A stretch of 64,000 bases of DNA from Streptomyces sp. F63 (GTDB taxonomy: Bacteria > Actinomycetota > Actinomycetes > Streptomycetales > Streptomycetaceae). The stretch spans positions 1-64,000 of the forward strand of contig NZ_JAGPXX010000032.1 of the NCBI RefSeq assembly GCF_018070345.1, read 5' to 3'. Made by a program: the position numbers and the translations under genes. Every line of letters starts with the position of its first letter. Positions within the stretch are counted from its first letter, which is position 1. Below are positions 41,739 through 50,090 of the stretch, piece after piece. The notes under the pieces were generated by a model. It did no database searches and was not told the DNA's origin. It was given only the letters and a program-made list of their open reading frames with translations.

Positions 41739-43003
41739 GCGGTGCGGCCCCCTCTCAGTACGGCACCGGCGTGGGCACGGGCGGCGTACGCCCCGCCGAG
41801 CAGCGCGCCGCGGGTGCGGTGCAGCGAGCTGCGCAGCCTGCCGCGGGCACCGCTGCCACCGCGGTCCACGAGCTCCTGGAAGAGCGTCTCGTAACGGCAG
41901 GCGACCCGGGAGGGGTCGAAACGGGCGGAATCGTTCAGTGCGGCGCGGCCCATCCTGTGCCTTAAGGGGTCGTCGTTGATGAGTTCGAGAAGGGCGGCGG
42001 CGATCGCGTCGGTGCTGCCGGTGGGCACGAGCCGCCCGTCGACGCCGTTGTCGATGATCTCGCCGGGACCGTGCGGGCAGTCGGTGGAGACCACCGGGAG
42101 TCCGCAGCGCATGGCCTCCACGATGGTCATCCCGAAGGACTCCAGGCTGGAGGTGACCGCGGCGATCGATCCCTTGGTCCACTCGGGGTCCAGCGGGTTG
42201 GCGGGCCCCATCAGATAGACATGGTTGTAGAGCCCGAGCTTGTCGATCAGGCGCCGCAGTTTCTCCTTCTCCGCACCGCCGCCGTAGATCCGCAGCCGCC
42301 AGTCGGGCCGGACCGCGACCACCTTCCCGAAGGCGCGGATCAGCAGGTCGTACCGCTTGACCCGGGCCAGCCGGCCGGCCGCGACCACCCACTTGCCGGA
42401 GCCGTCGGCGGGCGCGACCCGCGGCTCGGGAACGCTGTTCGGCACCGCCTCCACATGGACACCGGGCAGCTTGAGCCGGCGCCGGTACGAGACGGCGTCG
42501 GCCTCGGTGACGGTGGTGACCGCGTCGAGCCGGGGGTAGAGCCGCCCCAACTGCGCGCGCAGCGCCGCCGAGTGGCTGTCCAGCGTCAGATGCTCCTGGC
42601 CCACGAGGACCGGGCCGCGCCGGGTCTCCCGGGCGATGTGCGCGTTGAGCCCGGGCCGCGTGCCGACGACGACGTCCGCCTCGACGGTGCGCAGGTGCTC
42701 GGCGATCCGGCGGTCGGTGAGCCGGCTGTACTGCTTGTAGCGGCCCTCCGCCGCGGGGAACACCTTTGCGGACGCCGCGTGTTCGGGACTGTCCCCCTCG
42801 TAGTCCGGGCTGTCCTTGCGGAGGTCCACGAGGTGCCGCAGCCGGACGCGCGGTCCGTGGTCGAAGACCGGCGCGTCGCGGTGGCGGAAGACGGAGACGA
42901 TCTCCACGTCGTGCTGCTCGGCCAGCGAGCGGGCGAGATTGTAGGTGGTACGGATCGTTCCCCCGATGCCGTACGCGTTGTGAATCAGGAAGGAAATCTG
43001 CAT
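41735..43003 (-). CDS. GT4-family glycosyltransferase with a TTA codon
   Basis: A 422-residue GT-B glycosyltransferase that transfers a sugar from a nucleotide sugar. The N-terminal domain opens QISFLIHNAYGIGGTIRTTY. The C-terminal domain has VAAGRLARVKRYDLLIRAFG and the retaining-enzyme signature SSLESFGMTIVEAMRCGLPV. The acceptor is unknown; a wall or spore polymer is possible. Leu347 (NDDPLRHR) is encoded by TTA (41965-41963 on the minus strand), the rare codon read by the bldA tRNA in Streptomyces, so translation should be growth-phase dependent. ATG 43003 has GGGGA upstream. The next gene is coupled through ATGA. Confidence 0.85.
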   Translation of the reverse strand: MQISFLIHNAYGIGGTIRTTYNLARSLAEQHDVEIVSVFRHRDAPVFDHGPRVRLRHLVDLRKDSPDYEGDSPEHAASAKVFPAAEGRYKQYSRLTDRRIAEHLRTVEADVVVGTRPGLNAHIARETRRGPVLVGQEHLTLDSHSAALRAQLGRLYPRLDAVTTVTEADAVSYRRRLKLPGVHVEAVPNSVPEPRVAPADGSGKWVVAAGRLARVKRYDLLIRAFGKVVAVRPDWRLRIYGGGAEKEKLRRLIDKLGLYNHVYLMGPANPLDPEWTKGSIAAVTSSLESFGMTIVEAMRCGLPVVSTDCPHGPGEIIDNGVDGRLVPTGSTDAIAAALLELINDDPLRHRMGRAALNDSARFDPSRVACRYETLFQELVDRGGSGARGRLRSSLHRTRGALLGGAYAARAHAGAVLRGGRTA

Positions 43004-43597
43004 GCGTCCCCGTATTCCACGGTTCCTGCGGAGAGCCCGGCTGGTCCCGCGTTCTCCGCCTACCGAATGGTTGGACCCGTCCCGGGCGCCTCGGGTTGGC
43101 CTCCATGACGATCCTGTTGCACAAGGGATGCGACATCGGTAGCCGGCGCGGGCAACCATCCGAACCGGGAAAACGTCATCGCGCGTACTGCCGTCACGGT
43201 TTGACGGTGTGTCGACCACATGATTCACCCCCTGGAGCGATGCGGTGCCGGGGCCCCGGCGGGCCTCCGGCGGGCGGACGCGGTGCCCGGCATTTCCCGA
43301 CTGTCCGTGTTCGCGCGGGTGAAACACCCGGTCCCCGTGCCGGAGCACCGGCGCCGGGCCGCACCGGCCCCCGGGCGTCCTTCCCCGCAGGTCCCTCCGG
43401 CTCCGGCAGGCCCCGGCCGGCGAGGGACGCCCGGCCTTCGCGGCAGCCCGTCAACCGCTCGCGCCCGTACAGGAGTTCACTTCCTCTCCCCGCCACGGTC
43501 CGCGACCGGGCCGGGGCGTGACCCCGGCCGCGCGTCACCCGTTGTCCCCCGTGTGGGCCGGAACGCCCGGCCCCGCCCCGAGACCGAGGAGCCTCCC
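43004..43597. other. Divergent gap of about 590 bases
   Basis: No gene is supported. The frames here are Arg/Pro-rich with no ribosome site. A small inverted repeat CCGTCA-CGGTT-TGACGG lies at 43191-43207 and could be an operator or part of a promoter. Promoters for the glycosyltransferase pair and for the 314-residue gene should be in this gap. Confidence 0.4.
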
Positions 43598-44542
43598 GTG
43601 CCGCGTTTGCTCGACGTCAGCGATGACGTGCGCGCCGAGATCGGCGATGAAGAAGCCGACCGGTTGCTCACCGGCGAGAACGCACCCGGCAGCTACGACT
43701 GCACCTCCTGCCGGACCCCCGGGGACACCGGGCAGGAGCGGACCAGCACCGTGCTGTTCGTCGGCGACGAAACCGCCGTACTCGCCTTCGCCCACGCCAC
43801 GTGCGTCCCGTCCCAGGTGGTGCCGGTCGCGGAGGAGCAGTTGCAGGGCGCCGTGCGCAGCATCACGGGCGGGGAGGGCCGGGAGACGGCGGCCGCTCCG
43901 CCGGTGCCGGCCGGCGCCGGCGTACCGGGTCCGCCGGCGGCTCCGGACCTCGGCCCGCCGCGCGGCTCCGCGCCGCGCGACCCGCTGTACGACCCGGCTC
44001 CGCACGGTCTCCGGGCCGTGCCGCCCGCCCCCCTCGCCGACGCCCCCGGAGCCGTCGCCCGGCCGGAGCCCCGGCAGGCGGTGATCGGTGTCACCAGCGG
44101 ACTGGTCCTGGCCGACGGCGCCCTGTGGCCGGGGCTGGTCGTGGAACCCACGGGCCCGATCGCCCGGCCCGGCTCCGACGGCCCCGGGGACGAGTTCCTG
44201 CCGATCCTCCTCGACCAGGGCTTCCAGGCCGTGAACCACGTGGAGCAGAAGCCGCCGCTGCTCGCCGGCTGGTCCGTGCTGCTGGCGGAGGGGCGGCTGC
44301 ACGCGGTCCTCCAGCCGGGCAACGGCGGCCCGCAGGTCGCATGGTGGCAGGCCCACGAACCGCTGACGGTGACCGACGGCTGGCGGACCGCGGCCGCCCG
44401 GACCTCGAAGGTCCTGGTCTTCGCCGCCCCCGCGGGCGCGATCGGCCGGCAGTCCCACGAGGACGTGCTGCGCGAGGCCCTGGACCGGGCCGCCGCGGCC
44501 GGTGTGCTCGTCGCCGCGGTCCTGCCGCTGGCGGGCACATGA
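43598..44542 (+). CDS. Conserved Streptomyces protein, function unknown
   Basis: A 314-residue cytosolic protein. GTG 43598 follows GAGGAG with 7-base spacing. The N-terminal 100 residues (DVRAEIGDEEADRLLTG, YDCTSCRTPGD, VLAFAHATCVPSQVV) contain a CxxC pair that might bind metal. After a Pro-rich linker the C-terminal half (SGLVLADGALWPGLVVEPTG, LLAGWSVLLAEGRLHAVLQP) looks like an alpha/beta domain. I do not recognise its function. Homologues lie near der in other streptomycetes as far as I recall. Confidence 0.65.
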   Translation: MPRLLDVSDDVRAEIGDEEADRLLTGENAPGSYDCTSCRTPGDTGQERTSTVLFVGDETAVLAFAHATCVPSQVVPVAEEQLQGAVRSITGGEGRETAAAPPVPAGAGVPGPPAAPDLGPPRGSAPRDPLYDPAPHGLRAVPPAPLADAPGAVARPEPRQAVIGVTSGLVLADGALWPGLVVEPTGPIARPGSDGPGDEFLPILLDQGFQAVNHVEQKPPLLAGWSVLLAEGRLHAVLQPGNGGPQVAWWQAHEPLTVTDGWRTAAARTSKVLVFAAPAGAIGRQSHEDVLREALDRAAAAGVLVAAVLPLAGT

Positions 44543-44694
44543 CCTCCACCGGCTCCGGGTGCCCGGCCTCCGCCGGGGGCGGGCGCCCCGCACCCTCCGT
44601 CCGGGCGGCGGGCGCCGGCCGGGCACACACCGCCGGAAACGGGCTTTTCCCCACGGAACCGCATCCACCGGGCGGCCGGGTCGTTGGCAGGTAC

Positions 44695-45027
44695 GTGCAC
44701 TCATACGAACCGCCGGCCCGGCTGCCGTACCCCCACCCCATCCCGGGAATGCGCCCGGCGCACGAGCCCTTCCCGGCCGGCCAGCAGTCGCCGACCCCGA
44801 TCTACGACTCCCTCTACGCCGAGTACCGGCGCCAGTTCCGGGCCCTCCCGGGTGACCGCCTGGGCGAGGAGGACCTCGGCTTCAAACCGTTCGGCATCGG
44901 CCTTCGCGAGTCCCAGAACACCTGGGAGCGGGTACGGCCCCCCGAACCGCTGCGGCGGCACCGGAGGGCCGTGCCGCGGGCCCTGCCGCCCGCCCTGCGG
45001 GACAATCGCACGCGCCAAGTGCCGTAG
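44695..45027 (+). CDS. Small conserved protein upstream of der, function unknown
   Basis: A 110-residue protein. Conserved-looking stretches are VHSYEPPARLPYPHPIPGMR and PTPIYDSLYAEYRRQFRALP, then GDRLGEEDLGFKPFG, with an Arg-rich tail. There is no signal peptide. GTG 44695 is chosen at the start of the conserved block; the ribosome site (GGCAGG) is weak and the frame is open further upstream. It follows the 314-residue gene by about 150 bases, possibly in one transcript, and is convergent with der. Confidence 0.6.
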   Translation: MHSYEPPARLPYPHPIPGMRPAHEPFPAGQQSPTPIYDSLYAEYRRQFRALPGDRLGEEDLGFKPFGIGLRESQNTWERVRPPEPLRRHRRAVPRALPPALRDNRTRQVP

Positions 45028-45078
45028 CCGGGGAGGTTCACCGGCTCACGACACCCGGCACGGCACCGGCGCCGAGCC

Positions 45079-45116
45079 GAGCGGCGGGTGAGGCCCCGGG
45101 CCTCCGCCCGCCGCTC
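45079..45116. terminator. Bidirectional terminator before the end of der
   Basis: A 10-bp outer stem (45079-45088 with 45107-45116) with an inner 6-bp stem AGGCCC/GGGCCT, 14 bases past the der stop and 52 past the small gene. Confidence 0.7.
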
Positions 45117-45130
45117 CCCCGCCTCCGGGA

Positions 45131-46591
45131 TCACTTCTTGCGGCCCCGCTTCTCGCGCACCCGGACCGAGATGTGGATCGGGGTGCCCTCGAAGCCGAAC
45201 TCCTCGCGCAGCCGCCGCTCCACGAACCGGCGGTAGCCCGCCTCCAGGAAGCCGGAGGCGAAGAGCACGAACCGCGGCGGCCGGACGCCGGCCTGCGTGC
45301 CGAAGAGGATCCGCGGCTGCTTGCCGCCCCGGATGGGGTGCGGGTGCGCGGCCACGATCTCGCCGAGGAAGGCGTTGAGCCGGCCCGTCGGCACCCGGGT
45401 CTCCCAGCCCTCCAGGGCGGTCTCGATCGCCGGGACGAGCTTCTCCATGTGCCGGCCGGTGCGCGCGGAGACGTTGACCCGCGGGGCCCACTGGACCTGC
45501 ACCAGGTCCTGCTCGATCTCCCGTTCCAGGTAGTAGCGGCGCTCCTCGTCCAGGGTGTCCCACTTGTTGTACGCGATCACCAGGGCGCGGCCCGCGTCGA
45601 CGGCCATGCTGATGATGCGGGTGTCCTGGACGCTGATGGATTCGCTGGCGTCGATGAGGACGACCGCGACCTCCGCCTTCTCCAGGGCGGCGGCGGTGCG
45701 CAGCGAGGCGTAGTAGTCCGCGCCCTCCTGCAGGTGGACCCGGCGGCGGATGCCCGCGGTGTCCACGAACTTCCAGGTGACGCCGCCCAGTTCGATCAGT
45801 TCGTCGACCGGGTCACGGGTGGTGCCGGCCATCTCGTTGACGACCACCCGCTCCTCGCCGGCCACCTTGTTGAGCAGGGAGGACTTGCCGACGTTGGGGC
45901 GGCCGATCAGGGCGACCCGGCGCGGCCCGCCGAGTCCGCCGCCGAAGGTCTGCCGCGGCGCCTCCGGCAGCGCCTCCAGCACCGCGTCGAGCAGATCGCC
46001 GGTGCCGCGGCCGTGCAGCGAGGAGACCGGGTACGGCTCGCCCAGGCCGAGGTTCCAGAGCGCGGCGGCGTCCGCCTCGCCACTGGGGCCGTCAACCTTG
46101 TTGGCGCAGAGCACGACGGGCTTGCCCGCCCGGCGCAGCAGCTTGACCACGGCCTCGTCGGTGTCGGTCGCGCCCACCTTGGAGTCCACGACGAAGACGA
46201 CCGCGTCGGCGGCGTCGATGGCGAACTCGGCCTGGGCGGCCACGGCGGCGTCGATGCCGAGCACGTCCTGCTCCCAGCCACCGGTGTCGACGACCTTGAA
46301 GCGGCGGCCGGCCCACTCGGCCTCGTAGGTGACGCGGTCGCGGGTGACGCCGGGCTTGTCCTCGACGACCGCCTCGCGGCGGCCGATGATCCGGTTCACC
46401 AGAGTCGACTTGCCGACGTTGGGGCGGCCGACGACGGCGAGGACGGGGAGCGGGCCGTGGCCGGCCGCGGCGAGATCGCCCTCGACCTCCTCCGGGTCGA
46501 AGCCCTCCTCCGCGGCGAGCTCCATGAACTCCGTGTACTCGGCGTCGCCGAGCGCACCGTGCTCGTCGGCGGCGTGGTTCTGGTCGTTCAT
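45131..46591 (-). CDS. der: Ribosome-assembly GTPase Der (EngA)
   Basis: A 486-residue double GTPase that matures the 50S subunit. The first G domain has GRPNVGKST (55-63) and the second GRPNVGKSS (230-238), each with DTGG/DTAG and NKVD/NKWD motifs. A KH-like domain closes the protein ([14 protein letters not shown]). A 45-residue acidic N-terminal extension is typical of actinobacteria. ATG 46591 follows GAGGAA; another ATG nine codons upstream (46618) is possible. The plsC gene lies 65 bases upstream on the same strand. Confidence 0.97.
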   Translation of the reverse strand: MNDQNHAADEHGALGDAEYTEFMELAAEEGFDPEEVEGDLAAAGHGPLPVLAVVGRPNVGKSTLVNRIIGRREAVVEDKPGVTRDRVTYEAEWAGRRFKVVDTGGWEQDVLGIDAAVAAQAEFAIDAADAVVFVVDSKVGATDTDEAVVKLLRRAGKPVVLCANKVDGPSGEADAAALWNLGLGEPYPVSSLHGRGTGDLLDAVLEALPEAPRQTFGGGLGGPRRVALIGRPNVGKSSLLNKVAGEERVVVNEMAGTTRDPVDELIELGGVTWKFVDTAGIRRRVHLQEGADYYASLRTAAALEKAEVAVVLIDASESISVQDTRIISMAVDAGRALVIAYNKWDTLDEERRYYLEREIEQDLVQVQWAPRVNVSARTGRHMEKLVPAIETALEGWETRVPTGRLNAFLGEIVAAHPHPIRGGKQPRILFGTQAGVRPPRFVLFASGFLEAGYRRFVERRLREEFGFEGTPIHISVRVREKRGRKK

Positions 46592-46656
46592 GAAGTGGGT
46601 TCCTCGTTCATCGTTCATCGTCGGCGGGCCCAACGTGGTCCGCCCGTCAGTGTCGT

Positions 46657-47346
46657 TCAGCGGCCGGTGATACGCCGGGCCTCGGACAGGTGGGCGCCCA
46701 GCCGCCGCTGGATGCGCTCGGTCGCCGCGTCCAGGGCGGCGCGGGTGCGCCGGCCCGTGCCGTCCCCCGCGTCGAAGGGGTCGCCGAAGACCACGTCGAC
46801 CCGGCTGCGCAGCGGCGGCAGGCCGGATATCACCCGGCCGCGCCGGTCGTTGGACCCCAGGACGGCGACCGGGACGATCGGCGCCCCGGAGCGCACCGCG
46901 AAGTAGGCCAGCCCGGCGCGCAGGGAGGCGAAGTCGCCCTCGCCGCGGGTGCCCTCGGGAAAGATCCCGAGGACACCGCCGCGTTCCAGCACCCCGAGGG
47001 CTCCGCTGATCGCGGCCCGGTCGGCGCCCGAACGGTCCACCTTCAGCTGCCCGATCCCGCGCAGGAACGGGTCCAGCGGACCGATGAACGCCTCCTTCTT
47101 GATCAAGAAGTGCACCGGCCGGGGCGCGGTGCCCATCAGCATCGGGCCGTCGATGAGGTGGGAGTGGTTCACCGCGAGGATCACCGGTCCGGCGGCGGGC
47201 ATCTTCCAGGCGCCCAGGACCCGCGGTTTCCACAGCCCGTACATCAGGCCGACCCCGATGCGGCGGCCGACCGCCGCACCGCTCTCCGAGCCCTTGCCCG
47301 CGGCCGCGGCGGCCGTGGCCCCGGCCTGCGCGCGCGCCGTCCTCAC
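46657..47346 (-). CDS. Lysophospholipid (1-acylglycerol-3-phosphate) acyltransferase, PlsC type
   Basis: A 229-residue membrane-associated acyltransferase. The catalytic HxxxxD is NHSHLID (His61, Asp66) and the glycerol-phosphate motif is FPEGTR (129-134). It should acylate lysophosphatidic acid at the inner membrane face. GTG 47346 overlaps the cmk stop as GTGA, so the two are coupled, an arrangement found in other actinobacteria between cmk and der. Confidence 0.88.
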   Translation of the reverse strand: MRTARAQAGATAAAAAGKGSESGAAVGRRIGVGLMYGLWKPRVLGAWKMPAAGPVILAVNHSHLIDGPMLMGTAPRPVHFLIKKEAFIGPLDPFLRGIGQLKVDRSGADRAAISGALGVLERGGVLGIFPEGTRGEGDFASLRAGLAYFAVRSGAPIVPVAVLGSNDRRGRVISGLPPLRSRVDVVFGDPFDAGDGTGRRTRAALDAATERIQRRLGAHLSEARRITGR

Positions 47347-48089
47347 GCCGACTGCCCCGCACGGTCCGCGGTGTTCCCGGCGGAGGGGTGCTGGGCAGCG
47401 GCGTTCTCGACGAGGGTGACCACGCACTCGATGACCTGCTCCAGCGTCAGTTCGGTGGTGTCCACCTCGTGGGCGTCCTCCGCCTTGGCCAGCGGGGAGA
47501 CCTTGCGGCCGGAGTCGGCGGCGTCCCGCTTGATCAGTGCTTCCCGCGTGGCGGCGAGGCCGGCGGCCTCCTTGCCCTTGAGCTCCCCGCTGCGGCGGGC
47601 GGCGCGGGCCTCCGGCGAAGCGGTCAGGAAGACCTTGAGGTCGGCGTCGGGGAGGACGGTGGTGCCGATGTCCCGGCCCTCGACCACGATGCCGCTCCGG
47701 GTGCTCCGGGCGATCTGCCGCTGGAGTTCCGTCAGCCGGGCCCGCACCTCCGGGACGGCGCTCACGGCGCTGACCGCGGCGGTGACCTCCCGGGTGCGGA
47801 TCGGCCCGGTGGCGTCGGCGCCGTCGACCGTGATGGCCGGGCAGCCCGGGTCGGTGCCGGAGACGATCGTGGGCTTGGCGGCGGCGGTCGCCACGGCCGC
47901 GGCGTCGTTCACGTCCACGCCGTTGCTCAGCATCCACCAGGTGATCGCGCGGTACTGCGCTCCGGTGTCCAGGTACCGCAGGCCGAGCTTGGCGGCCACG
48001 GCCTTGGACGTGCTGGACTTGCCCGTGCCGGAGGGGCCGTCGATGGCGACGATCACTGCTGCCGGAGCGGTCCGGGCGGCGGTTTCCAC
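47343..48089 (-). CDS. cmk: (d)CMP kinase
   Basis: A 248-residue kinase that phosphorylates CMP and dCMP with ATP. The P-loop is GPSGTGKSS (18-26), followed by [16 protein letters not shown] and the CMP-binding block [20 protein letters not shown]. ATPEARAxRR-type lid residues are seen as [16 protein letters not shown] 48089 is chosen with AAGGAAGG about 11 bases upstream; GTG 48101 is too close to that site. It is coupled to the downstream plsC gene. Confidence 0.95.
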   Translation of the reverse strand: METAARTAPAAVIVAIDGPSGTGKSSTSKAVAAKLGLRYLDTGAQYRAITWWMLSNGVDVNDAAAVATAAAKPTIVSGTDPGCPAITVDGADATGPIRTREVTAAVSAVSAVPEVRARLTELQRQIARSTRSGIVVEGRDIGTTVLPDADLKVFLTASPEARAARRSGELKGKEAAGLAATREALIKRDAADSGRKVSPLAKAEDAHEVDTTELTLEQVIECVVTLVENAAAQHPSAGNTADRAGQSA

Positions 48090-48257
48090 GGTGGTGAACA
48101 CCTTCCTTGTGGGCACGGGCGGGAGCGGACCGGCAGGAGAGGCTGCCGGAGAACCTTCGGACAAGGTTACCGGCCCCCCGGAGCGCCCCGTACAGCCCCG
48201 GGCGTCCCGGCGGCCCCAGGGGCCACGGGGCGGGACGGCCCGGGTGGTGCCGCGCGG

Positions 48258-49343
48258 CTACTGCCGGATCGACCAGCCCTTCTCGCGCAGGGCGGCGGTG
48301 AGGCCCGGTGCCGCCGCCGGTTCCACCATGAGCTGGATGAGGCCGGCCTGCTGCCCGGTGGCGTGCTCGATCCGGACGTCCTCGATGTTGACCCCGGCCC
48401 GGCCCGCGTCGGCGAAGATCTTCGCCAGCTGCCCGGGCTGGTCGCCGATGAGCACCGTCACGCTCTCGTACGCCGCCGGGGCCGCGCCGTGCTTCCCGGG
48501 TACCCGCTCACGGCCGGTGTTCCCCCGCCGAAGCACGTCCTCGATACCCGCCGCGCCGCCGTGCCGCTTCTCCTCGTCGGCCGACTCCAGGGCGCGCAGG
48601 GCCCGCACCGTCTCCTCCAGGTCGGAGGCGACCGCGGAGAGGATCTCGGCGACCGGGCCGGGGTTGGCGGACAGGATGTCGGTCCACATGGCCGGGTCGG
48701 AGGCGGCGATCCTGGTGACGTCCCGGATGCCCTGGCCGCAGAGCCGCACCGCCGTCTCGTCGGCGTCCTCCAGCCGGGCCGCGACCAGGCTGGACAGCAG
48801 TTGCGGGGTGTGCGAGACGAGCGCCACGGCGCGGTCGTGGGCATCGGCGTCCATGACGACGGGCACGGCGCGGCAGAGCGAGACCAGCTCCAGGGCCAGG
48901 TTCAGCACCTCGGTGTCGGTCGCGGCGGTGGGCGTGAGAACCCAGGGCCGTCCCTCGAAGAGATCGGCGGTGGCCGCCATCGGGCCGGACCGCTCCCGGC
49001 CCGCCATCGGATGGGTGCCCAGGTAGGACGTGAGGTCGCCGCCGAGGGCCTCCAGCTCACGGCGCGGACCGCCCTTGACGCTGGCGACGTCCAGATAGCC
49101 GCGGGCCACGCCGCTGCGCTGGGCGCCGGCGACCGCCTCCGCGACCCGGGCGGGCGGTACGGCGACGACCGCCAGGTCCACGGGGCCGCCGGGGGCCTCC
49201 TCCGTGCCGGCGCCGAGCGCGGCCGCGGTGTGGGCCCGGGAGGGGTCGTGGTCGGTGAGATGGACCCGTACGCCGCGGCCGGAGAGGGCGAGCGCGGCGG
49301 AGGTGCCGATCAGTCCGGTCCCGATGACGAGGGCGGTTCTCAC
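48258..49343 (-). CDS. tyrA: Prephenate dehydrogenase with C-terminal ACT domain
   Basis: A 361-residue enzyme that oxidatively decarboxylates prephenate to 4-hydroxyphenylpyruvate for tyrosine synthesis. The NAD-binding motif is VIGTGLIGTSAALAL (6-20). The active-site stretch THPMAGRERSGPMAA carries the conserved histidine. From about 288 an ACT domain (ESVTVLIGDQPGQLAKIFAD) probably mediates feedback by tyrosine. GTG 49343 has AAGGA about 11 bases upstream. The gene lies behind the 746-base repeat-bearing gap after rluB; a neighbouring chorismate mutase gene is not present. Confidence 0.93.
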   Translation of the reverse strand: MRTALVIGTGLIGTSAALALSGRGVRVHLTDHDPSRAHTAAALGAGTEEAPGGPVDLAVVAVPPARVAEAVAGAQRSGVARGYLDVASVKGGPRRELEALGGDLTSYLGTHPMAGRERSGPMAATADLFEGRPWVLTPTAATDTEVLNLALELVSLCRAVPVVMDADAHDRAVALVSHTPQLLSSLVAARLEDADETAVRLCGQGIRDVTRIAASDPAMWTDILSANPGPVAEILSAVASDLEETVRALRALESADEEKRHGGAAGIEDVLRRGNTGRERVPGKHGAAPAAYESVTVLIGDQPGQLAKIFADAGRAGVNIEDVRIEHATGQQAGLIQLMVEPAAAPGLTAALREKGWSIRQ

Positions 49344-49619
49344 GTGGGTGACGTCCTTGCGGAGTGCGGCTGCGGCGCCGGTACGGGCGGCGGCCGCCCT
49401 CCGGCGGCCGCCGGACCGCGCGGGCGGGCCGCGCCGTCCCGGCTCGGGTCCAGCGTAACGATCGCGGGCGGCGGGGCCCGGGCACCGACCGCCCTGCGAG
49501 ACGGCGGGGCCCGGAACGCGCCGGGCCCCGGCCCCGGCCCCGGCCCCGGTCCCGGTCCCGCACTGGACCGGCGCGGGCCGTGACCGGGGTGCGCCGCAGC
49601 GCACCGGGGACGGCCGCCG
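49344..49619. other. GC-rich gap upstream of tyrA
   Basis: There is no supported gene. It contains two GGCGGCCGCC palindromes separated by CTCC (49388-49411), able to fold as a hairpin, and a CCCCGG/CCCGGT hexamer microsatellite at about 49525-49560. The tyrA promoter should be here but is not recognisable. Confidence 0.45.
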
Positions 49620-50090
49620 GTGCCGCAGCAGGCAGCGTTCGCCCGTTGAGACGCGGCGTCCGGTGCGTGCTCCCGGCGTGCCGGCCGGGGGTCTTCGTAC
49701 CGGATCGCACGGGGGCTTTCGGCCGGTGCGGCGCGTGGGGGCGCCCCCTGCTCGCAGAGCTCGGGGTGGGGGTGCCCCCTGCTCGGAGAGCTCGGGGTGG
49801 GGGTGCCCCCTGCTCGGAGAGCTCGGGGTGGGGGTGCCCCCTGCTCGGAGAGCTCGGGGTGGGGGTGCCCCCTGCTCGCAGAGCTTGGGGTGGGGGTGCC
49901 CCCTGCTCGCAGAGCTTGGGGTGGGGGTGCCCCCTGCTCGGAGAGCTTGGGGTGGGGGTGCCCCCTGCTCGGAGAGCTTGGGGTGGGGGTGCCCCCTGCT
50001 CGGAGAGCTTGGGGTGGGGGTGCCCCCTGCTCGGAGAGCTCGGGGGAGTGCCGGGCGTCGCGACGGGGCGAACGCCGCCTGTTGCGGGAC
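49620..50090. repeat. Element of inverted repeats flanking the 31-bp array
   Basis: The left arm 49620-49654 and the reverse complement of 50055-50090 share about 26 of 32 bases (common core GCGTTCGCCC). They bracket the ten 31-bp repeats. The right arm ends at the rluB stop codon. The whole could be a small non-autonomous element or a large extruding structure. No target duplication was identified. Confidence 0.6.
49742..50051. repeat. Ten tandem 31-bp units, each a stem-loop
   Basis: The GCCCCCTGCTC block recurs at exact 31-bp intervals ten times (its T at 49749, 49780, 49811 and so on to 50028). Within each unit CCCC-T-GCTC can pair with GAGC-T-(C/T)GGGG around a three-base GGA or GCA loop. 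Copies differ at two positions only: G/C in the loop, and CTC/CTT after GAG. The block variants run in groups (1; 2-4; 5-6; 7-9; 10), suggesting stepwise duplication. Confidence 0.95.

Noticed and set aside
49742-50051. CRISPR array for the 31-bp repeats
   Set aside because: Units are contiguous with no spacers, and there are no cas genes.
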